Source: Mycobacteroides franklinii (GTDB taxonomy: Bacteria > Actinomycetota > Actinomycetes > Mycobacteriales > Mycobacteriaceae). From it: 64,000 nucleotides of DNA. The position numbers and the translations under genes were made by a program. Where the stretch lies: the NCBI RefSeq assembly GCF_002013895.1, contig NZ_MAFQ01000008.1:62001-126000 (forward strand), in the 5' to 3' direction. Below are positions 8,002 through 17,110 of the stretch, piece after piece; position 1 is the first letter of the stretch, and each line of letters opens with the position of its first letter. The notes under the pieces are model-generated. The model saw only the letters and a list, made by a program, of their open reading frames with translations, had not been told where the DNA came from and did not search any database.

Positions 8002-8514
8002 GTGCCGGAAAGCGCGTCGCTGCCGAAGCGGTTACCTTCGCACACGACAACGTGCATGGGTTGCGGCCCCGACAATCCCCACGGACTGCAGTTGGTGGTG
8101 CACCGCCGCGGCGACGCGGTGTACTCCGACGTGATTTTCGACGAGCGCCACATCGGGGCTCCTGGGCTGGCCCATGGCGGAGCAGTTGCGGCGGCGTGCG
8201 ATGACGTCTTGGGATTCACATTGTGGATCGCCGGCACACCAGCGGTGACTCGCAGCCTGACAGTGGAGTATCTGCGGCCGGTACCTCTGCATCAACCCCA
8301 CAGGATCACCGCCCACATCCGGTGCCGCGAAGGACGGGCTCTGCACGTCATGGCGACGGGCACTGATTCCGATGGGGCCAACCGCTTCACCGCCACTGCG
8401 GTATTTGTCGCGGTCAGCCAGGATCACTTCGCTGCGCACGGCGACGTCAGTGCTTTTGGCGGCCTTCTCGAACAGTTCTCACGTCACGGCGGCCTCGACG
8501 ACGGGCGACCATGA
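8002..8514 (+). CDS. PaaI/hotdog-fold thioesterase-like protein
   Basis: Encodes about 170 aa. GTG 8002 is preferred because GGAG lies 7 nt upstream; GTG 7996 would be only 1 nt from it. The sequence contains the CMGCGPDNPHGLQL entry motif seen in this subfamily, then the hotdog-fold core (FDERHIGAPGLAHGGAVAAA) where the HGGA turn carries the active-site region. These enzymes hydrolyse acyl-CoA thioesters. It is paralogous to the gene at 11001-11555. The stop overlaps the ATG of the KstR-like TetR (ATGA at 8511-8514), implying co-expression. Confidence 0.85.
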   Translation: MPESASLPKRLPSHTTTCMGCGPDNPHGLQLVVHRRGDAVYSDVIFDERHIGAPGLAHGGAVAAACDDVLGFTLWIAGTPAVTRSLTVEYLRPVPLHQPHRITAHIRCREGRALHVMATGTDSDGANRFTATAVFVAVSQDHFAAHGDVSAFGGLLEQFSRHGGLDDGRP

Positions 8515-9182
8515 CGCTCCCCCTTTCTCGCAGCCATGGCAAAACCCGACCGCTGGAGGCAAAATCAGCCGGCGGCCGGACGCGGACCGCTGTAGCGCCC
8601 GCCTCGCATTCATCCACCCAGCGCCGGGAAGCGATTCTGGACGCGGCCCTGCTCGTGGCCACGTCAGGTGGCTATGAGGCGGTTCAGATGCGGTCGGTCG
8701 CCGAGCGGGCCGGTATCGCCGTCGGCACGCTCTACCGCCACTTCCCGGCGAAGACCAACTTGTTGGTGGCGGCGCTATCGCGCGAGTTTCGCCGACTCGA
8801 CTCGGCTGACGACTGGGCTAGCGGTGACGGCACGCCATTGGAACGGCTCGAACGTCTCACCACACACCTACATGACCGCTGGCAGCGCGATCCCTGGCTG
8901 ACATCAGCCATGACACGAGCGTTCGCCGTTGCAGACACCCGGGCAGCCGCAGAACTAGACTGCGCCGCCGCCGAAATTCAGACCCTGCTGGCCCGCACGC
9001 TCAGGGGCGGCGAACCGACTCCAGCCGATTTACACATCGCCGCGATCATCTCCGACGTGTGGCTGGCCAACCTCGTGGCCTTTTGTGGCCACCGAGCGTC
9101 GGCCGCCGATACTCGCGAACGCATCGACCTGGCCACTCGGCGCGTGGTGACCAGCCGCGCACGACCCGCGGAAACCGCATAA
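8511..9182 (+). CDS. TetR-family regulator, KstR paralogue
   Basis: Encodes 223 aa. Residues 38-80 (QRREAILDAALLVATSGGYE, AVQMRSVAERAGIAVGTLYR, HFPAKTNLLV) closely track M. tuberculosis KstR, the cholesterol-catabolism repressor, and the similarity continues through the ligand domain (LTSAMTRAFAVADTRAAAEL; HIAAIISDVWLANLVAFCGH). KstR sites are of TnnAACnnGTTnnA type, which I do not see here, so this is probably a paralogue with a different operator and ligand. It has an extra N-terminal extension of about 35 residues, is coupled to the upstream thioesterase, and its stop is immediately followed by the perfect 17-bp palindrome at 9183. Confidence 0.9.
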   Translation: MTLPLSRSHGKTRPLEAKSAGGRTRTAVAPASHSSTQRREAILDAALLVATSGGYEAVQMRSVAERAGIAVGTLYRHFPAKTNLLVAALSREFRRLDSADDWASGDGTPLERLERLTTHLHDRWQRDPWLTSAMTRAFAVADTRAAAELDCAAAEIQTLLARTLRGGEPTPADLHIAAIISDVWLANLVAFCGHRASAADTRERIDLATRRVVTSRARPAETA

Positions 9183-9199
9183 CGATACTAGTAGTATCG
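9183..9199. promoter_or_regulatory. Copy B of the 17-bp palindrome (perfect), upstream of the 9258 gene
   Basis: CGATACTA-G-TAGTATCG is a perfect palindrome with 8-bp arms around a single central base. It begins directly after the TetR stop codon and lies 58 nt before the ATG at 9258. Its CGATAC-N5-GTATCG skeleton is identical to that at 62332-62348. Confidence 0.7.
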
Positions 9200-9257
9200 C
9201 AGCGCTACCTGAAGTACCCTTAGGGCGAGGCTCGATGACGCGGCGAAGGAGAGTGCC

Positions 9258-9722
9258 ATGTATACCCAATGGATCGAAAATTGTGTCGTGCAACGCGTCT
9301 CCGTGCGCGACGGCCTGGTCCTGGACCTGGACGACTACAACGAGATTGTCATCTCGTGCCCCTTGCTGCTGACACTGCCTGCGGTCGACCCGTATCCCGC
9401 AGAAGCGGTACGCATCGATCCACTCAAGATCGCGACTGACGAACGCCCGTTGTTGAACCTCGCCGGCGCGGTGTGCACTCAGGCCTGGTCCGGCGACGAT
9501 GGAGGGCTACACCTGAGGTTCTCGCGTGGACACAGCATCGACGTCGACCCCGATTCCGAGGAAACGGCATGGGAGTTGTACGGCAAGCGCCACGGCTACA
9601 TGGCATGCCTACCCCGGGGGCGGGTACGCGTGGTCCGCCACGACCTCCCCGACAGCGACGACGCCAACATCCTCAACAACGCCGCACAACCGTCGGCGGG
9701 GTCGGCGCGACAGACGCACTAA
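9258..9722 (+). CDS. Conserved mycobacterial hypothetical protein (possibly DUF6188-like)
   Basis: Encodes 154 aa from ATG 9258 with AAGGAGAG upstream. The product is soluble and acidic, with alternating strand-like segments and the signature WELYGKRHGYMACLPRG near residue 110. I associate this with a small actinobacterial family of unknown function (DUF6188), but the assignment is from memory of the pattern and not verified. It lies downstream of the perfect palindrome at 9183-9199 and so is a likely target of the local TetR regulator. The final 20 residues are Ala/Ser/Gln-rich and probably unstructured. Confidence 0.7.
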   Translation: MYTQWIENCVVQRVSVRDGLVLDLDDYNEIVISCPLLLTLPAVDPYPAEAVRIDPLKIATDERPLLNLAGAVCTQAWSGDDGGLHLRFSRGHSIDVDPDSEETAWELYGKRHGYMACLPRGRVRVVRHDLPDSDDANILNNAAQPSAGSARQTH

Positions 9723-9769
9723 ATGCGACCGCGGACGGGGACGGGTCAACTTCGGCGGCAATGCGTGGA

Positions 9770-10819
9770 TCAGATTGAACGTGGACCGGACTGCCCTGGC
9801 GACATCGAGGCGGGCGAGCATTCCCGAATGATGCTGTCGAGGTTTTGCTGCACGCGCTCGGGAGCGATGCCAACCGATGGTGAATACAGCATGATGTGGT
9901 CGAGGACGCCGTCGTAGCGTCTCAGCTGTTCACGGACCTCGTGTGCCGTCCCCGCGACGCCCATGGTGTCGATCATCTCCTCGGACACCGCGGCGAACAT
10001 CGCCGGGAAATCGCGCTGGGCGAATGCTTCCCGGATGGTTCGGCCTTCGCTGGCGAAGCCGTTCACATCAAGTACCGTCTCGTAGGATTTGACCGAGGAG
10101 TAGAACGCAATCTGCTGCGCCAGTTCGCGCCTGGCGACCTCGGCGTCGTCGTGGATGGCGCACATCACCATGGAAATGATTTCCACGTCATTGGGGTCGC
10201 GGCCGGTGTGCGCGGCACCCCTGGCGATAGCGGGCCGGACGATCTCCTCGACGTAGGTGGTGGTGAACAGGGGATGTCCGGCCAGCCCGTCGGCCACCCG
10301 CCCGGCCGCCTCGCACATCCGAGGCCGGACACCGGCGGTGACGATCGGGATCGGCCGGCTGGAGGGTCCCACGTCGCCGGTCGGCGTGAGATTCATTCTG
10401 TAAAAACGACCCTCGTGATGGATCGGGCCTTCATGCAGGTTCCATATCCGGCGCAGCAGCATCACGAGTTCTTCCATCCGCAGCGCGGGCGCGGAGGTGT
10501 CGGGCACGCCGTGCCAGTCGCTCATCATCCGCTTGGTGCCGTTGCCGATGCCCAGCACCAGCCGTCCGTTGGAGAGTTCGTCGAGATCACGCGCCTCGGT
10601 GGCCAGCACCAGGGGGCTTCGGCCGACGCCGTAGAGAATGGAGGAACCGATCCGGCAGTTCTGTGTGCAGTTGGCCATCGCGGCCATGGAGATCGAACCC
10701 GACCGGGAGTAGAACTCCGAGGCCCATACGGCGTCGAACCCGGCCGCATCGGCGGCGTGTGCGGTCTGGGCCAGTGACTTCAAATCCGCGCCGAGAACCG
10801 ACAGGCCGTAGGTGCTCAT
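9770..10819 (-). CDS. LLM-class F420-dependent oxidoreductase
   Basis: Encodes 349 aa from ATG 10819, which has AGGAG 7 nt upstream. A longer frame to 11032 has no comparable signal. The N-terminus YGLSVLGADLKSLAQTAHAA, the AVWASEFYSRSGSISMAAMA strand, and LDELSNGRLVLGIGNGTKRM are hallmarks of the luciferase-like monooxygenase fold used by mycobacterial F420H2-dependent enzymes. A bacterial luciferase-type TIM barrel continues to about residue 330. The substrate is unknown. It is convergent with the small gene ending at 9722 and downstream of the thioesterase on the same strand. Confidence 0.9.
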   Translation of the reverse strand: MSTYGLSVLGADLKSLAQTAHAADAAGFDAVWASEFYSRSGSISMAAMANCTQNCRIGSSILYGVGRSPLVLATEARDLDELSNGRLVLGIGNGTKRMMSDWHGVPDTSAPALRMEELVMLLRRIWNLHEGPIHHEGRFYRMNLTPTGDVGPSSRPIPIVTAGVRPRMCEAAGRVADGLAGHPLFTTTYVEEIVRPAIARGAAHTGRDPNDVEIISMVMCAIHDDAEVARRELAQQIAFYSSVKSYETVLDVNGFASEGRTIREAFAQRDFPAMFAAVSEEMIDTMGVAGTAHEVREQLRRYDGVLDHIMLYSPSVGIAPERVQQNLDSIIRECSPASMSPGQSGPRSI

Positions 10820-11000
10820 GACCGGTCTCCTGTGCGCGGGCGCGGGCCGTCGAATACGACGGCGCTGACCCGTGGCCGCCGTCTGGTGGAGGTGATCCTC
10901 GGCGACCAGGTACATGAGTGCGTTGATGATGTTTGCGTCGAGCGGGGTAAGAGACGTGGAACGCGCGCGGCCAGCCGTGCGCCACCTCCAAGGCTGGTGC

Positions 11001-11555
11001 TCAGCATCTTCCCTCCCTGGGTGACCGCACAATGCAGGGTGTCGAAGTCGCCTTCTGTATGGAACTAGTGAAGTGCGCCATCGTGACGACGACGAATAAC
11101 CCTGAGGCGGACGCGACTAGCTGACCGGTAGTCTCCTCGCGCAATTCTGTCCGGACTTCGAGTTTCCGGCCGGTCTTGGACACCAGCTCCGCGCTGACCT
11201 CGTAGGGGACCCCCAGCAACACCGGCGCGTAGAACTCGGTATCGAACCTGCGGGTGACGGCCATCTCACCGACGACGTACAGCAACATGCCCACCATGTC
11301 GTCGAGTACGGTCATGACTGCGCCGCCATGTGCGATACCGGGTGCGCCGCGATGTCTGCCGTCGAAGATATGCCTGGCACCCACCCCGTCGCCATGCCGA
11401 CGCGCTCGCAGGCGATGACCGTGCGGATTGTCTGTGCCGCAACCAAGGCACCACGGGTGGTGCGCATCAAGGTAGTCGCCGTCGGCGGCGACAGCACGAT
11501 CCTGAAAGCTATGCCACCATGCGATGGCCGAATCTTCTTCCGCTTGCTCTTCGAT
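11001..11555 (-). CDS. PaaI/hotdog-fold thioesterase-like protein with no canonical start codon for its full frame
   Basis: The conserved frame runs without a stop from 11555 down to 11001 (184 codons plus stop). The first ATG/GTG/TTG in frame is a GTG at 11384, which would delete the conserved CLGCGTDNPHGHRL entry motif seen in its paralogue at 8002-8514. A strong AGGAGG at 11569-11564 sits 8 nt before an ATC at 11555, so ATC is the best candidate initiation codon, giving IEEQAEEDSAIAWWHSF at the N-terminus. The core FDGRHRGAPGIAHGGAVMTV is intact. Either a rare ATC start or a recent start-codon loss is likely. I annotate the long form. Confidence 0.7.
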   Translation of the reverse strand: MEEQAEEDSAIAWWHSFQDRAVAADGDYLDAHHPWCLGCGTDNPHGHRLRARRHGDGVGARHIFDGRHRGAPGIAHGGAVMTVLDDMVGMLLYVVGEMAVTRRFDTEFYAPVLLGVPYEVSAELVSKTGRKLEVRTELREETTGQLVASASGLFVVVTMAHFTSSIQKATSTPCIVRSPREGRC

Positions 11556-11809
11556 GACGAAACCCTCCTAAATAGACCCTCGTAGCGCGTGGTTCACCAC
11601 ACGACTGAAGAATTGCGCCGGCGTCGACTGGGCTGATCGCCGGTAGATATGTATGTAGGACTCGTTAGCCCGCCGAGATCATCGCTGCGACACACCTTCC
11701 GATTAGGACACTGTCGGCTATCTGGTCCTGCCCGTAATCCCTTGGACTGCAGTGTATTCATAGCCGGCCAGATCGCGTCACAATGAACTGGCACACAGTC
11801 CGCAGCGCC

Positions 11810-12478
11810 TCACAACTCCTGGGAGAAGGCGTCACGCTGGGCTCCAGCGCCAGCCATGAGCGGGCCGTACCGGTGATGCAACTCTGTAACGATGTCGGTG
11901 AAGGGGAGATCGTGGTACCAACCGCGGTCGTTGAGGTACTCCATGTGTTGGCTTCCCCCACCGTCGTAGGCATGGAGGAGCGCATCGGTGTGGCCGTCGA
12001 AGTCGATCGGAGGTACACCGAATCGCGCGCAGAGCTCGGCATTGAACGCCGGAGTGGCCTTCACCCAGCGGTTGTTGAGTTGTAATTCGCTATATCCGTG
12101 GTAGACGAACACGTCGGTACCTCCCATCCGGGCACGCAATGTGGTGGTCTGCAGATGGTTGCGCACGTCCGCGAATCCGAGCCGGGCCGGAATGCCCGCC
12201 GCACGAGCTGCCGCGGTCAGCAGCACCGCCTTCGGTATGCAATACGCCCTCGACGCTGTCGCTACATAGCTCGCCCGATAATGCTCGGGATCGTCGTCGG
12301 TGCTATAGGGATCGTACCAAATCCTGTCCCGCACAGCGGTGAAGATCAACCTCGCCTTCTGCACAGGGTCACGAACGTCACCGACCGCGTCCTCGGTGAA
12401 GCGCTGTACATCGTCGTGCTGCCAATCGAGGAACCCAGTTGTCTCCAGGAAACTCGATTCGTTTGAAGTGTCGCTCAC
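11810..12478 (-). CDS. Transglutaminase-like (cysteine protease fold) protein
   Basis: Encodes 222 aa. The transglutaminase core is visible: SRAYCIPKAVLLTAAARAAG with the nucleophile at Cys80, and the His strand VFVYHGYSEL with His127. The position of the usual catalytic Asp reads KATPAF, so the triad may be atypical. The family cleaves or forms amide bonds; the substrate is unknown. Its ATG overlaps the stop of the BtrH-like gene (12475-12478), so the two form a coupled unit. There is no signal peptide, so it should act in the cytosol. Confidence 0.8.
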   Translation of the reverse strand: MSDTSNESSFLETTGFLDWQHDDVQRFTEDAVGDVRDPVQKARLIFTAVRDRIWYDPYSTDDDPEHYRASYVATASRAYCIPKAVLLTAAARAAGIPARLGFADVRNHLQTTTLRARMGGTDVFVYHGYSELQLNNRWVKATPAFNAELCARFGVPPIDFDGHTDALLHAYDGGGSQHMEYLNDRGWYHDLPFTDIVTELHHRYGPLMAGAGAQRDAFSQEL

Positions 12479-13575
12479 AGATAGCCTTTCAGATAAGCCT
12501 CGAGGCCGGTATCGACAGTGCCAACGGATCGACTGGCCGTTTCGAGGGCTTCGACGAGGCGTGTTTCGGAGTCCGGGATCGTCGCGGCGATTTTGGCCGC
12601 AGCGAGACTACGACTCCGTAGCGATGTGCCGGCATCGGTGGCTGCGGCCGCAAGCTCAGACCACGCTTGGGAAGCGTGTCGGGCCGCGGCCGCCGCTTCG
12701 GCTGCGGCGGCGTCCCCGAGGAGATCGGCGATATTCTGGCAACCTTGTGCTTGCAGCATACGAAAGAGCCCGCCACCGGTTCCGGCTTTCTCGATGAACG
12801 CCCCGAGCCCGAACAATGCCGCGGTCAGGGCGTCGTCATCAAACACCGTTGGCCAATGCCGTACGTCATCGGCGAACTCCTGCACACCCTTCAAACCGGA
12901 GGCCTCGACTTCAGCTGCCTCGATGCGCAGTAGCGGCGCACCTACGGCACCGCCGCGCATGAAAGCTGCGCTCGCGGCTAATGCAGTGGCGGCAATCGGC
13001 CCAAGGTCGGGCACTCGCTCCGGCCAGTCGACGTGATATGTGGTGTGCCGGGTCGGTGTAGGGAACCCTACCGAGGACCGCGCCCGGCGCAGGTCGTCAT
13101 AAGCCACCGTTTGGGTGGTCTCGCGGTCATTATCGACCACATAGGCAACCCCTTGTTCGTCATCATATCCGGTGATGACGATGTCGTGACGGCTCATGTG
13201 CAATCGGACGCGCAGGTAAGGAAGTTCGCCGATGTCAGCCCAGACCATGACGGGTCGGCCCTTGTCGACTTCGTCGGTAACAAATGACCATCCCACGTCT
13301 GCGTCATCGGTCGATCGCACTACGCAGTTTGCACCAACTCGGGAGAGGTAGTCTTTTTCCAGGTCGCTTCCTCGTCCTACCAGGTAGATCTGGGGAAACA
13401 ATTGCGTAGAGCGGACGTACGAGAAGTCCAAGGCTCCGCCGAGGGTGAAGACCAATCCTTCACTGAGTGTTTCTGTCCCCCATCCTAGTTGTGCCCATTC
13501 AGTAAGGTCACGCAGCGCACCGGAACCACAGTGCCCTCCTCTCCTGTGGGGATAGGGAATTTCAATCCTCGCCAT
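12475..13575 (-). CDS. BtrH N-terminal-domain / DUF4872-like protein
   Basis: Encodes 366 aa from ATG 13575. The N-terminus PYPHRRGGHCGSGALRDLTE places a Cys at residue 16 in the context typical of BtrH-type proteins. It is followed by a papain-like-fold strand series (GLVFTLGGALDFSYV...QIYLVGRG), and by HDIVITGYDDEQGVAYVVDN where His and Asp could complete a triad. The C-terminal half is helical and Ala-rich, as in the DUF4872 domain. BtrH in butirosin synthesis transfers an acyl group from a carrier protein; homologues elsewhere are uncharacterised. It is coupled to the transglutaminase-like gene. Confidence 0.8.
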   Translation of the reverse strand: MARIEIPYPHRRGGHCGSGALRDLTEWAQLGWGTETLSEGLVFTLGGALDFSYVRSTQLFPQIYLVGRGSDLEKDYLSRVGANCVVRSTDDADVGWSFVTDEVDKGRPVMVWADIGELPYLRVRLHMSRHDIVITGYDDEQGVAYVVDNDRETTQTVAYDDLRRARSSVGFPTPTRHTTYHVDWPERVPDLGPIAATALAASAAFMRGGAVGAPLLRIEAAEVEASGLKGVQEFADDVRHWPTVFDDDALTAALFGLGAFIEKAGTGGGLFRMLQAQGCQNIADLLGDAAAAEAAAAARHASQAWSELAAAATDAGTSLRSRSLAAAKIAATIPDSETRLVEALETASRSVGTVDTGLEAYLKGYL

Positions 13576-13845
13576 CGCCGCTTCCTCTCTTGTCCAATAG
13601 CACTGTTAAGACTCATCGAAAGCTACGTTCCATCAAGGCGTCGCGGCTGGCGGTAGGTGCCAGAACTGGTCGACCGCAGCCAATCTCACCCGCGCAGCTC
13701 GACCGCCTATGACTATGGGAAACATTGCTTTCGATCGCTATCCGCATCAAAGCGTCAACGGTGAGAGCCCCTGACCCGCAGCATCGCCATCGTTGTACTG
13801 AGCTCGCTTGGTGCCGTTTTGCGCTTCCCTGCTTTCGGTGCTCTG

Positions 13846-14952
13846 TCAGAATCGGATGAGTCCTCGGATGTTGCGGCCTGACCGCATGTCGTCGTAGCCC
13901 TCATTGATCTCATCGAGGGTGTACTCACGGGTGATCAGCTCGTCGAGTTTGAGTTGTCCGGAGTTGTAGAGTTCGACGAGCCGCGGGATGTCGTGGGCGG
14001 CGTTGGACGAGCCGTAGAGGGCACCGCGGATCTGCTTTTCATACAGCGTTAATTCCAGCAGCGAGCCCGACATCGACGTGTCTTCGGGGTGTCCGATCGC
14101 GGTAATGACCACACGGCCGCGTTTACCGACCAGTGATAGCGCCTCAGCGGTGTAGGCCCCTTCGGCGACGTCGGTGGTCAAGACGCAGACGTCGGCGAGT
14201 TTGCCACGGGTGATGTCGCTGATCAGTGACCAGGCCTCATCGATGGTGGCAACGGCATGCGTCGCGCCGAAACCGCCAGCTTGTTCGCGCTTGAACTCCA
14301 CTGGGTCGACAGCCACGATGGTCAACGCGCCAGCGATGCGGGCGCCTTGGATCGCATTCATGCCGATGCCGCCGGCGCCGATCACGACCACGGTATCCCC
14401 GGCGCGCACGTCACCGGTGCGTACCGCCGAGCCGTAACCGGTCGTGACACCGCAACCGATCAAGGCCGCCTTGTCCAACGGTGTCCCGTGGTCAACCTTG
14501 ACCAAGGAGGCCTTCGGCACCACGGTGTATTCCGAGAACGTGCCCAGCAAGCACATCTGGCCGACATCCTCGCCGCGGGCATGGAAGCGGTAGGTGCCGT
14601 CGATCTGGGGTCCCATCATGATCGCCGCACCCATGTCGCACAGGTTTCCCATCCCGCGCGCGCAGTAAGAGCAGTGCCCGCAAGACGGCAGGAACGTCAG
14701 GATGACCGAATCGCCCTCGGCCAGGTCCTCGACACCTGCACCCACCTCGACCACGGTGCCGGCGCCTTCATGACCACCGACGACGGGCAGCGGAAACGGC
14801 AGATCACCGGTCACCAGGTGTTCGTCTGAATGGCACAACCCGCTGGCGGTCAACCGGACCAGCACTTCATCCGCACCGGGCGGATCCAGCTCGATCTCAT
14901 CAACCTCCCACTTCTCTCCCAAGCCCCAGAGCACGGCAGCGCGTGTTTTCAT
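13846..14952 (-). CDS. NDMA-dependent (nicotinoprotein-type) alcohol dehydrogenase
   Basis: Encodes 368 aa from ATG 14952 with GAGGAG upstream. Zinc MDR architecture: catalytic Cys40-His41 (ASGLCHSDEHL), GHEGAGTVVEVG, structural-zinc cysteines in CGHCSYCARGMGNLC, and the nucleotide-binding loop VVIGAGGIGMNAIQGA. The signature matches the mycobacterial NDMA-dependent group (M. tuberculosis AdhD is a relative), in which NAD(H) is bound tightly. It oxidises primary alcohols to aldehydes. With the upstream FadD and SCP2 genes and the CYP153-type operon, it can provide the alcohol-to-aldehyde step of terminal oxidation. Confidence 0.9.
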   Translation of the reverse strand: MKTRAAVLWGLGEKWEVDEIELDPPGADEVLVRLTASGLCHSDEHLVTGDLPFPLPVVGGHEGAGTVVEVGAGVEDLAEGDSVILTFLPSCGHCSYCARGMGNLCDMGAAIMMGPQIDGTYRFHARGEDVGQMCLLGTFSEYTVVPKASLVKVDHGTPLDKAALIGCGVTTGYGSAVRTGDVRAGDTVVVIGAGGIGMNAIQGARIAGALTIVAVDPVEFKREQAGGFGATHAVATIDEAWSLISDITRGKLADVCVLTTDVAEGAYTAEALSLVGKRGRVVITAIGHPEDTSMSGSLLELTLYEKQIRGALYGSSNAAHDIPRLVELYNSGQLKLDELITREYTLDEINEGYDDMRSGRNIRGLIRF

Positions 14953-14997
14953 GTGTGTCCTCTCCTCAACGTCGGTGCTTCCGTAGCAGTGGATGGT

Positions 14998-16614
14998 TCA
15001 CGCCAGCGTCTCGACGGCGAGCTCACCGTCGGCATGCTGGCGGCGCAGCTTCTTCTTGTCGAACTTGCCAGTAGACGTCAACGGAACGTCGGCGACGAAC
15101 GCCCACCGTTCCGGTAGCCACCACTTGGCCACCCGTGCACGCAGGAACTCAGTCAACTCCGCAGCGGTGGCGGTGCAGTCAGCGGCCAGGACCACCACTG
15201 CCAGCGGCCGTTCCTGCCACTTGTCGTCGGGCACTCCAATCACCGTGGCGGTGCGTACTGCAGGGTGAGCGGCCAACTCGTTCTCCAATTCCACCGAGGA
15301 GATCCACTCCCCTCCAGACTTGATCACGTCTTTGGCGCGGTCGGTGAGAGTGATGAACGCATCGGCGCTGATGGTCCCGACATCCCCGGTGCATAACCAA
15401 CCGTCCGGCGACACCGCCGGACTGTCATGCTCGTAATAGGACTGAGTGATCCACGGGCCGCGGATCTGAATCTCCCCCACCGACAGTCCGTCCCAAGGTT
15501 GTTCTGCACCGCTGTCATCAACGATGCGCGCCTGCACACCGGCCACTACCCTGCCTTGGGTTCCCCGCAGGTAAAGGGACCTCTCCGGGGTGTCGGTGTT
15601 CCGCGGCAGAGCGACCGCAGCCAGCGGGGAGGTCTCAGTCATCCCCCAGGCCTGCACGATTCGGATGCCCAGTTCGTCATAGGCAGTCATCAACGACCTC
15701 GGAACCGCCGAACCACCGCACGCCACCATCTCCAGCGAACTCACGTCGTGGCCGGGATTGTCGCGCAGGTAGTGCAAGACATCGGTCCAGATCGTCGGCA
15801 CAGCGCCCGCCATCGTGGGCCGGGCCGCCTCGATCATCTCCACCAATGGCCCCGCCTGCAGGAAACGGTCAGGCAGCAGAAGCTGCGCCCCCGCCATCAT
15901 CGCCGCATACGGCAACCCCCAGGCATTAGCGTGGAACATCGGAACGATCGCCAACACCGTGTCGTCATGACCGATGCCCAAGGCGTTCGAGGTGCACGCC
16001 GATTGAGAGTGCAACCACGTCGAACGGTGGCTGTAGACAACGCCTTTCGGGTGCCCGGTAGTACCGCTCGTGTAGCACATCGCTGCGGCCGACTGCTCGT
16101 CGACGTCGGGCCAGTCGAACGTGCTCGGCTGGGCTGCCACCACATCGTCGTAGCGAAGGACGTCCTTTCCGCAGCCCTGCACTGCGGTAAGATCACCCGT
16201 GCCGGTCACCAGCACCGTGCGCACCGAGGTCATCGACGGCAACGCCGCCGCCAACAGGTTCAGCACCGTACCGTCGACGATGATCACCTGATCTTCGGCA
16301 TGATTGGCGATCCACGTCAGCTGTTCAGGTGGCAGCCGCAGATTCAACGTATGTAGCACCGCACCCATCGACGGCACCGCCGCGTAACAGTCCAGGTGCT
16401 CCTGGTTGCTCCACTGCAGCGTCGCGACACGCTCGTCTCCACAAATGCCTATCTCGCGCAACGCATTCGCCAACCGCGCCGCACGCTGCCCCAACTCATG
16501 ATACGACACCCCAGAGATCTGTTGGGGTCCGCGTGCGGTCAACACCTCGCGATCGCCATGGACTGCCGCAGCATGGGCCACGATCGCGGGCACCGTCAAC
16601 GCAACGTCCTGCAT
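14998..16614 (-). CDS. Acyl-CoA synthetase (FadD type)
   Basis: Encodes 538 aa. ATG 16614 ([12 protein letters not shown]) is preferred because GAGGAG is 4-5 nt upstream; an in-frame TTG at 16644 adds ten poorly conserved residues. ANL superfamily motifs are in order: P-loop [48 protein letters not shown], and the C-terminal Lys region [14 protein letters not shown]. It activates fatty acids with ATP and CoA. It lies between the SCP2-domain gene and the NDMA-dependent dehydrogenase on the same strand, so is likely co-transcribed. The arrangement recalls the adhD/fadD13 end of the M. tuberculosis mymA cluster. Confidence 0.92.
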   Translation of the reverse strand: MQDVALTVPAIVAHAAAVHGDREVLTARGPQQISGVSYHELGQRAARLANALREIGICGDERVATLQWSNQEHLDCYAAVPSMGAVLHTLNLRLPPEQLTWIANHAEDQVIIVDGTVLNLLAAALPSMTSVRTVLVTGTGDLTAVQGCGKDVLRYDDVVAAQPSTFDWPDVDEQSAAAMCYTSGTTGHPKGVVYSHRSTWLHSQSACTSNALGIGHDDTVLAIVPMFHANAWGLPYAAMMAGAQLLLPDRFLQAGPLVEMIEAARPTMAGAVPTIWTDVLHYLRDNPGHDVSSLEMVACGGSAVPRSLMTAYDELGIRIVQAWGMTETSPLAAVALPRNTDTPERSLYLRGTQGRVVAGVQARIVDDSGAEQPWDGLSVGEIQIRGPWITQSYYEHDSPAVSPDGWLCTGDVGTISADAFITLTDRAKDVIKSGGEWISSVELENELAAHPAVRTATVIGVPDDKWQERPLAVVVLAADCTATAAELTEFLRARVAKWWLPERWAFVADVPLTSTGKFDKKKLRRQHADGELAVETLA

Positions 16615-16662
16615 CGTGCTCCTCATCGAGAGCCCGCCCGACAACCCTTGATGAGGCGACGG

Positions 16663-17079
16663 TCACGCATCGATGAGGTCCTGCCGATCCTGACTCTGCA
16701 GCATCAACCGGTACTCGGGGAACAGATTCTTGGCCTGCGGAATCAACTTGATCAACTTCGGCACCGGGCCCTTTGCGCGCACCGTCCCCTTGGCCATCGC
16801 CATCGTCAGGTTCACCTTGCCCAGCCAGAACTTGTTTCCAGTGTCCGCCGACATGAACAACTCCACGTTGGGCACCGCGGTACTGGCCGCTCCGGTCTCC
16901 ACCACCTTCTTCGGCATGTCCACCGTTACCACCGCGTCCGGATCGGTGTAGTGCACCCGTAACACCACACCCGAATTTGCGAGCTTGTCCGCCAGTCCCT
17001 CCTTCTCCAAGCCCCGTTGAAAGATCCCACCCAAGAAGGCATAGACCTCGTCCTCGTCCTTGAATACCGCCACCGTCAA
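16663..17079 (-). CDS. SCP2 sterol-binding-domain protein
   Basis: Encodes 138 aa. Strand-helix pattern of the SCP2 lipid-binding fold: VLRVHYTDPDAVVTVDM, VELFMSADTGNKFWLGKVNL, then TMAMAKGTVRAKGPVPKLIK and a closing helix. Such proteins carry hydrophobic acyl or sterol ligands to partner enzymes. It is the first gene of a likely leftward unit with FadD (start 16614, 48 nt away) and the alcohol dehydrogenase, so probably supplies hydrophobic substrate to them. Rv3088/Rv3087-side genes of the mymA cluster are not its relatives; the similarity to that locus is only in neighbouring enzymes. Confidence 0.85.
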   Translation of the reverse strand: MTVAVFKDEDEVYAFLGGIFQRGLEKEGLADKLANSGVVLRVHYTDPDAVVTVDMPKKVVETGAASTAVPNVELFMSADTGNKFWLGKVNLTMAMAKGTVRAKGPVPKLIKLIPQAKNLFPEYRLMLQSQDRQDLIDA

Positions 17080-17110
17080 TCTCCACCAATCTCGTTGTCA
17101 GAACAGAACA

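Noticed and set aside
9896-10777. 293-codon plus-strand open frame over the LLM oxidoreductase
   Set aside because: Antisense to the F420-type enzyme; His/Gly/Arg-rich shadow composition.
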